Source: Xanthobacteraceae bacterium (GTDB lineage Bacteria; Pseudomonadota; Alphaproteobacteria; Rhizobiales; Xanthobacteraceae). From it: a stretch of DNA of 9,893 nt. The position numbers and the translations under genes are program-made. The first letter of the stretch is position 1. Each line of letters opens with the position of its first letter. Shown here one piece after another: positions 6,982 to 9,893 of this stretch. The notes beneath the pieces were generated by a model, which was given only the letters and a program-made list of their open reading frames with translations, was not told the DNA's origin and ran no database searches. The stretch spans positions 1 through 9,893 of the forward strand of contig JASHYD010001344.1 of the NCBI GenBank assembly GCA_030043175.1, written 5' to 3'.

Positions 6982-8505
6982 ATGGCTAAGGCTACCATAA
7001 CATCGACGGCCGGCAATGCTGGCGAGACATCTGCCGCGCTGCCGGGGCGGCGCCAGATGGCGATCTATCTTGCCTCGCTGGCCCTCGCCGCGACGGGCTT
7101 CCTGCTGCAGTCGCTGGCGCCGACCCTCGGTAACCAGGCTCTCTATCTCTTTCTCGTGCCGCCAGTTCTCATCGCCGGTGTCTTCGGCGGAATGGGGCCA
7201 GGCCTGCTTGCTACGGCTTTGAGCCTCGCCCTGCATTTCTACGGAACGGGAGCGTATTTGAATCTGATACATCCGGATTCTCCTTTGTTTGTGGCGGAGG
7301 TTTCACGCGGCGCTACGTTTACGGCGCTCGGTCTCGGAATCGCTTGGTTCGGCGAGCGACTGCAACGGACTGGGCGTCAAACCGCCGCGCGCGAGGCGCA
7401 CCTGCAGTCCATATTGGATACGGTTCCAGACGCGATGATCGTCATCGACGAACGCGGCCTGATGCGCTCGTTCAGCGTCGCGGCTGAACGCCTGTTTGGC
7501 TACCGCTCTGCCGAGGTCCTCGGCAAGAATGTCAAGATGATGATGCCATCGCCATATCGCGAGAACCACGACGGCTACCTGGAGCGCTACTTGCGAACTG
7601 GCGAAAAACGGATCATAGGGATCGGTCGCGTGGTGGTGGGCGAGCGCAAGGATGGCTCGACTTTTCCGATGGAGCTTGCCGTCGGCGAAATGACCTCAGG
7701 TAGGACGCGCTTTTTCACCGGCTTCGTCCGCGACCTGACCGAACGCCAAAAAGCAGAGGCCCGGCTCCAGGAGCTTCAGTCGGAGCTGGTCCACATCTCG
7801 CGGCTGACCGCGCTTGGAGAAATGGCTTCGGCACTTGCACATGAGCTCAATCAGCCGCTCTCGGCGATCGCCAATTACATGAAAGGATCGCGACGATTAC
7901 TGGAGAATATGTCGCACCCACAGGCTATCATGATCGGCGAAGCCATGGACAAGGCCGCCGAGCAGTCGTTGCGGGCAGGCCAGATCATTCGCCGGTTGCG
8001 CGATTTTGTGGCGCGAGGCGAGACCGAGCGAAAGATCGAGAACCTGAGGAGACTGCTGGAGGAGGCGAGCGCACTCGCATTGGTGGGCGCAAAGGACCGC
8101 GGCGTTCGGGTGACTTACGCCTTCGACCCAGCGCTCGATTCTGTCCTCGCCGACAAGGTTCAAGTTCAGCAGGTGGTGTTGAATTTGATACGCAATGCGA
8201 TGGAAGCTATGGAACAATCGGATCATCGGGATCTAACAATCGGCACCGAGCGCGGCGCGGATGGCATGGCGATCGTCAACATCGTGGACACCGGGACCGG
8301 CATCGCATCCGAGATCGCCGACCAGCTTTTTCAACCCTTCATTACCACAAAATCGCAGGGGTTGGGCGTGGGGTTGTCGATCTCCCGGACAATCATAGAG
8401 TCTCACGGTGGTCGAATATGGATAGAACCGAACCCAGCGGGCGGCACGATCTTTCGCTTTAGCCTTCGCGCCGTGAGCCAGGAGGATGTCCACGATGGCG
8501 GCTGA
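6982..8505 (+). CDS. fixL: Oxygen-sensing haem-PAS histidine kinase FixL
   Basis: The 507-residue sensor binds haem; O2 binding switches its kinase off, and low oxygen lets it phosphorylate FixJ. Four hydrophobic segments (about 27-45, 53-70, 72-90, 105-125) form a membrane domain. A PAS domain (about 140-255) carries proximal haem ligand H196 in [11 protein letters not shown], with R202 and R216 (IIGIGR) corresponding to B. japonicum H200, R206 and R220. The kinase core has phospho-acceptor H287 in [10 protein letters not shown], the N box around N401-N405 ([10 protein letters not shown]), DTGTG (436-440) and GLGVGLS (460-466). Length matches FixL, usually just over 500. The ATG at 6982 has GGAAGAG six bases upstream. 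The stop lies inside fixJ. The membrane N-terminus resembles Sinorhizobium FixL and differs from the soluble two-PAS B. japonicum form. Confidence 0.97.
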   Translation: MAKATITSTAGNAGETSAALPGRRQMAIYLASLALAATGFLLQSLAPTLGNQALYLFLVPPVLIAGVFGGMGPGLLATALSLALHFYGTGAYLNLIHPDSPLFVAEVSRGATFTALGLGIAWFGERLQRTGRQTAAREAHLQSILDTVPDAMIVIDERGLMRSFSVAAERLFGYRSAEVLGKNVKMMMPSPYRENHDGYLERYLRTGEKRIIGIGRVVVGERKDGSTFPMELAVGEMTSGRTRFFTGFVRDLTERQKAEARLQELQSELVHISRLTALGEMASALAHELNQPLSAIANYMKGSRRLLENMSHPQAIMIGEAMDKAAEQSLRAGQIIRRLRDFVARGETERKIENLRRLLEEASALALVGAKDRGVRVTYAFDPALDSVLADKVQVQQVVLNLIRNAMEAMEQSDHRDLTIGTERGADGMAIVNIVDTGTGIASEIADQLFQPFITTKSQGLGVGLSISRTIIESHGGRIWIEPNPAGGTIFRFSLRAVSQEDVHDGG

Positions 8506-9124
8506 TGCAATCGTTCATGTGATCGATGACGATGAGGCCGTGCGGCAGTCGATCGAATTCTTGCTGCGGACGTCAGGGGTGACGGCGCGAACCTATGATT
8601 CCGCATCGGCGTTCCTCGACGTGCTACCGACCATCGAATCCGGCTGCATCATCACCGACGTGCGAATGCCGGGAATCAGCGGGATCGATCTCCTGCGGCA
8701 CCTGGGCGAGATGCAGATCAGGATTCCAGTTATTGTCATTACGGGTCACGGCGATGTACCCCTCGCCGTAGAGGCCATGAAGAGCGGCGCCGTCGACTTC
8801 CTTGAAAAGCCGTTTGAGGAGGACCTTTTGCTCAGATCGGTGCGCTCGGCGCTCAACCGCTCCCAGGAAAACGCCGCCCGTGACGCGGAACGCGCGGAGG
8901 TGGAGGCCCGGCTCGCTACTTTGACGAATCGCGAGCGTGACGTCCTTGAGGGGCTCGTTGCCGGCAAACCGAACAAGATTATCGCCTTTGATCTCGCAAT
9001 CAGCCCACGAACCGTCGAGATATACCGTGCCAACGTCATGACGAAGATGGAGGCCGCCAGTTTATCGGAACTCGTACGCATCACGTTGGTTGCTGGGGTG
9101 ATGAAATCGGGCACCAACCGTTGA
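8495..9124 (+). CDS. fixJ: Two-component response regulator FixJ
   Basis: The 209-residue cytoplasmic regulator has an N-terminal receiver domain (about 5-120) with acidic pocket D11-D13, phospho-acceptor D55 in [10 protein letters not shown]83 and K105. A C-terminal LuxR-type helix-turn-helix DNA-binding domain (about 142-202) contains [19 protein letters not shown] and [15 protein letters not shown]. When phosphorylated by FixL it dimerises and activates promoters such as that of fixK. I place the start at 8495 because GGAGG (8481-8485) is 9 bases before it; an in-frame ATG at 8486 directly abuts that site and is unlikely. The first 11 bases overlap the end of fixL, so the two are probably translationally coupled. 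Its TGA stop (9122-9124) lies inside a FixK-type palindrome. Confidence 0.97.
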   Translation: MAADAIVHVIDDDEAVRQSIEFLLRTSGVTARTYDSASAFLDVLPTIESGCIITDVRMPGISGIDLLRHLGEMQIRIPVIVITGHGDVPLAVEAMKSGAVDFLEKPFEEDLLLRSVRSALNRSQENAARDAERAEVEARLATLTNRERDVLEGLVAGKPNKIIAFDLAISPRTVEIYRANVMTKMEAASLSELVRITLVAGVMKSGTNR

Positions 9125-9134
9125 TGTCTCTCAA
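9121..9134 (+). promoter_or_regulatory. FNR/FixK-type palindrome overlapping the fixJ stop (distal box)
   Basis: TTGA-TGTCTC-TCAA has both half-sites intact. The fixJ stop codon TGA supplies three bases of the left half-site. Its centre (9127.5) is 32 bases, about three helical turns, upstream of the second box, so both would face the same side of the helix. It lies 107 bases before the receiver gene start. Its function is inferred. Confidence 0.55.
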
Positions 9135-9152
9135 CGCTGCCTGTCGGCCTCA

Positions 9153-9166
9153 TTGATCTCGGTCAA
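9153..9166 (+). promoter_or_regulatory. FNR/FixK-type palindrome before the receiver gene (proximal box)
   Basis: TTGA-TCTCGG-TCAA is a perfect TTGA-N6-TCAA core and matches nine of ten positions of the extended TTGAT-N4-ATCAA form. Its centre (9159.5) is 82 bases before the ATG at 9242. A class II start would fall near 9201, leaving a leader of about 40 bases, which is a very ordinary geometry. No good -10 is seen at the expected place (around 9189-9195). The likely target is the stand-alone receiver gene. Confidence 0.65.
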
Positions 9167-9241
9167 GGCAACCTGAGCGAATCTGTGGCTTCTTTGCATG
9201 TTGCCGCGGTCGCCGTTTCGCCGCGACGGAAGCATGATGCA

Positions 9242-9640
9242 ATGATCCATCGCGAATTGGCCAAAGCAAAGCCGGTCATCCTGGTGATCGATGACGATCC
9301 TGCCGTGCGCAATTCCCTGAAATTCGCCCTCGAGATCGAGGGATTTTCCGTGCGGCTGTACCCGACTGGAGCGGCGCTGCTCGACGAGAAGGACATGCCC
9401 GAGAGCGCCTGCGTGGTAACGGACTATCATTTGCCGGGGATCAACGGCTTGGATCTCCTCGCCCGATTACGTGACCGCAATGTCAGTTTGCCAGCCATCC
9501 TGATTACTACTCATCCGAGCGCCGCCATTCGTGACCGAGCAGCGTTGACGGGCGTGCGTGTGATCGAAAAGCCGCTGCTGAGCGACACGCTATTTGAGGC
9601 TATTTGCGCCGCTCTGGGCGAACCCGGGGGACGCGCTTAA
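9242..9640 (+). CDS. Stand-alone receiver-domain response regulator
   Basis: This 132-residue protein is a single CheY-like receiver with no output domain. The acidic pocket D17-D19 (VIDDDPAVRN), phospho-acceptor D61 (VVTDYHLPGING), T89 and K110 (IEKPL) are all present, so it should accept phosphate. The ATG at 9242 is preceded by GGAAG (9228-9232) at 9 bases; a GTG at 9185 in the same frame would add 19 residues with no receiver content and is less likely. It lies 117 bases behind fixJ, with two FixK-type boxes in that gap. From memory, Bradyrhizobium has a similar receiver-only gene between fixJ and fixK2 (bll2758 in B. japonicum). A role as phosphate sink or competitor of FixJ is possible but unproven. 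Confidence 0.9.
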   Translation: MIHRELAKAKPVILVIDDDPAVRNSLKFALEIEGFSVRLYPTGAALLDEKDMPESACVVTDYHLPGINGLDLLARLRDRNVSLPAILITTHPSAAIRDRAALTGVRVIEKPLLSDTLFEAICAALGEPGGRA

Positions 9641-9733
9641 CGTGTTTGGGCAGCCAGAACCTCCCTTTGGCCGTTCCTTGCGCTCTGCCCGGTTGCAAAG
9701 GCTCTCTTAAGTCGCTGGCGATAAGCGGTACCC

Positions 9734-9747
9734 TTGAGCGGGCGCAA
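9734..9747 (+). promoter_or_regulatory. Candidate FixK-type box upstream of the last gene
   Basis: TTGA-GCGGGC-GCAA fits the relaxed FixK2 consensus TTG(A/C)-N6-(T/G)CAA, with the right half-site GCAA instead of TCAA. The centre (9740.5) is 98 bases before the ATG at 9839, a spacing close to those seen for fixG and the receiver gene. No clear -10 lies at the expected distance. It is weaker than the two palindromes at 9121 and 9153. Confidence 0.38.
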
Positions 9748-9782
9748 TTTCGAAATGATGTAGCTTACCCACGGCACGGAAG

Positions 9783-9798
9783 TTTACGAATCGTTAAC
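9783..9798 (+). promoter_or_regulatory. CtrA-like site or 11-base direct repeat
   Basis: GTTTACGAAT (9782-9791) and GTTAACGAAT (9793-9802) form a direct repeat with period 11 and one mismatch. The inner part reads TTTAC-N6-TTAAC, one base from the alphaproteobacterial CtrA form TTAAC-N6-TTAAC. It lies 41 bases before the ATG at 9839 and could be an operator for that gene. This is short and could be chance. Confidence 0.25.
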
Positions 9799-9838
9799 GA
9801 ATGACGGGTGAGTCTCCCCCTAAAGCATGGAGACGATT

Positions 9839-9893
9839 ATGGCGGCAGAGCAAATTCAGGACAGCAAGGCGAACATCAAAGTCGAGAAGCAGC
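9839..9893 (+). CDS. Start of an unrecognised gene (5' part only)
   Basis: An open frame runs from ATG 9839 to the window end: 18 codons beginning MAAEQIQDSKANIKVEKQ. GGAGA (9829-9833) lies 5 bases before this ATG; an in-frame ATG at 9827 would add four residues but has no good ribosome site. The visible part is charged, lysine-rich and probably disordered. It does not look like a FixK N-terminus as I remember it, although fixK would be the expected neighbour. A small heat-shock protein of the Hsp20 family is a guess from the N-terminal character and possible FixK control, no more. It may be part of the low-oxygen regulon because of the box at 9734. Confidence 0.5.
   Translation, partial: MAAEQIQDSKANIKVEKQ

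Noticed and set aside
8486..8494. Upstream in-frame ATG for fixJ at 8486
   Set aside because: It directly abuts the GGAGG ribosome site, leaving no spacing; the ATG at 8495 has a 9-base spacing and gives the usual FixJ N-terminus.
9185..9241. GTG start extending the receiver protein by 19 residues
   Set aside because: There is no ribosome site before 9185, the added residues do not belong to the receiver fold, and the start would lie at or before the transcription start predicted from the box at 9153.
9641..9838. Terminator after the receiver gene, and the frame 9604-9804
   Set aside because: No GC-rich hairpin followed by a T-run was found, and the frame has no recognisable sequence and overlaps the receiver gene end and the candidate regulatory sites.

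Overview
The window reads almost entirely left to right and carries a high-affinity microaerobic respiration locus of the rhizobial fix type. Gene order, protein lengths and recognisable sequence point to an alphaproteobacterium of the order Hyphomicrobiales (Bradyrhizobium, Rhodopseudomonas, Azorhizobium or relatives). The coding DNA is GC-rich. I cannot fix the genus: FixO and FixP look Bradyrhizobium-like, while FixL has a membrane-anchored N-terminus like the Sinorhizobium protein and unlike soluble B. japonicum FixL.

Region 1 (1-2066) is the end of fixN followed by fixO, fixQ and fixP, the subunits of cbb3-type cytochrome c oxidase. FixN is the haem-copper catalytic subunit, FixO a mono-haem c protein, FixQ a small membrane subunit and FixP a di-haem c protein. 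Region 2 (2181-6581) is fixGHIS, the assembly set: FixG (membrane ferredoxin-like protein), FixH (small membrane protein), FixI (copper-exporting P1B ATPase) and FixS (small membrane protein). Together they supply copper to and mature the oxidase.

Region 3 (6582-6981) is a 400-base gap that looks less GC-rich and has no convincing gene. It begins with a perfect FNR/FixK-type palindrome. Region 4 (6982-9640) is the oxygen-sensing control module: fixL (haem-PAS histidine kinase with four predicted membrane helices), fixJ (overlapping fixL by 11 bases) and a stand-alone receiver-domain protein. The window ends in the first 18 codons of another gene that I do not recognise.

The most notable result is regulatory. 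By eye, five sites match the FixK2-type consensus TTG(A/C)-N6-(T/G)CAA. All five lie in or at the edge of the four gaps longer than 100 bases, each gap has at least one, and I found none inside genes. Two are in tandem, 32 bases apart centre to centre, in front of the receiver gene. The logic is a sensor cascade: low oxygen activates FixL, which phosphorylates FixJ, which switches on fixK; FixK then activates fixNOQP and fixGHIS. The boxes here suggest that FixK also feeds back onto the receiver gene and possibly onto fixLJ. The fixK gene itself is not in the window. The protein machinery is well known; I see no wholly undescribed system.
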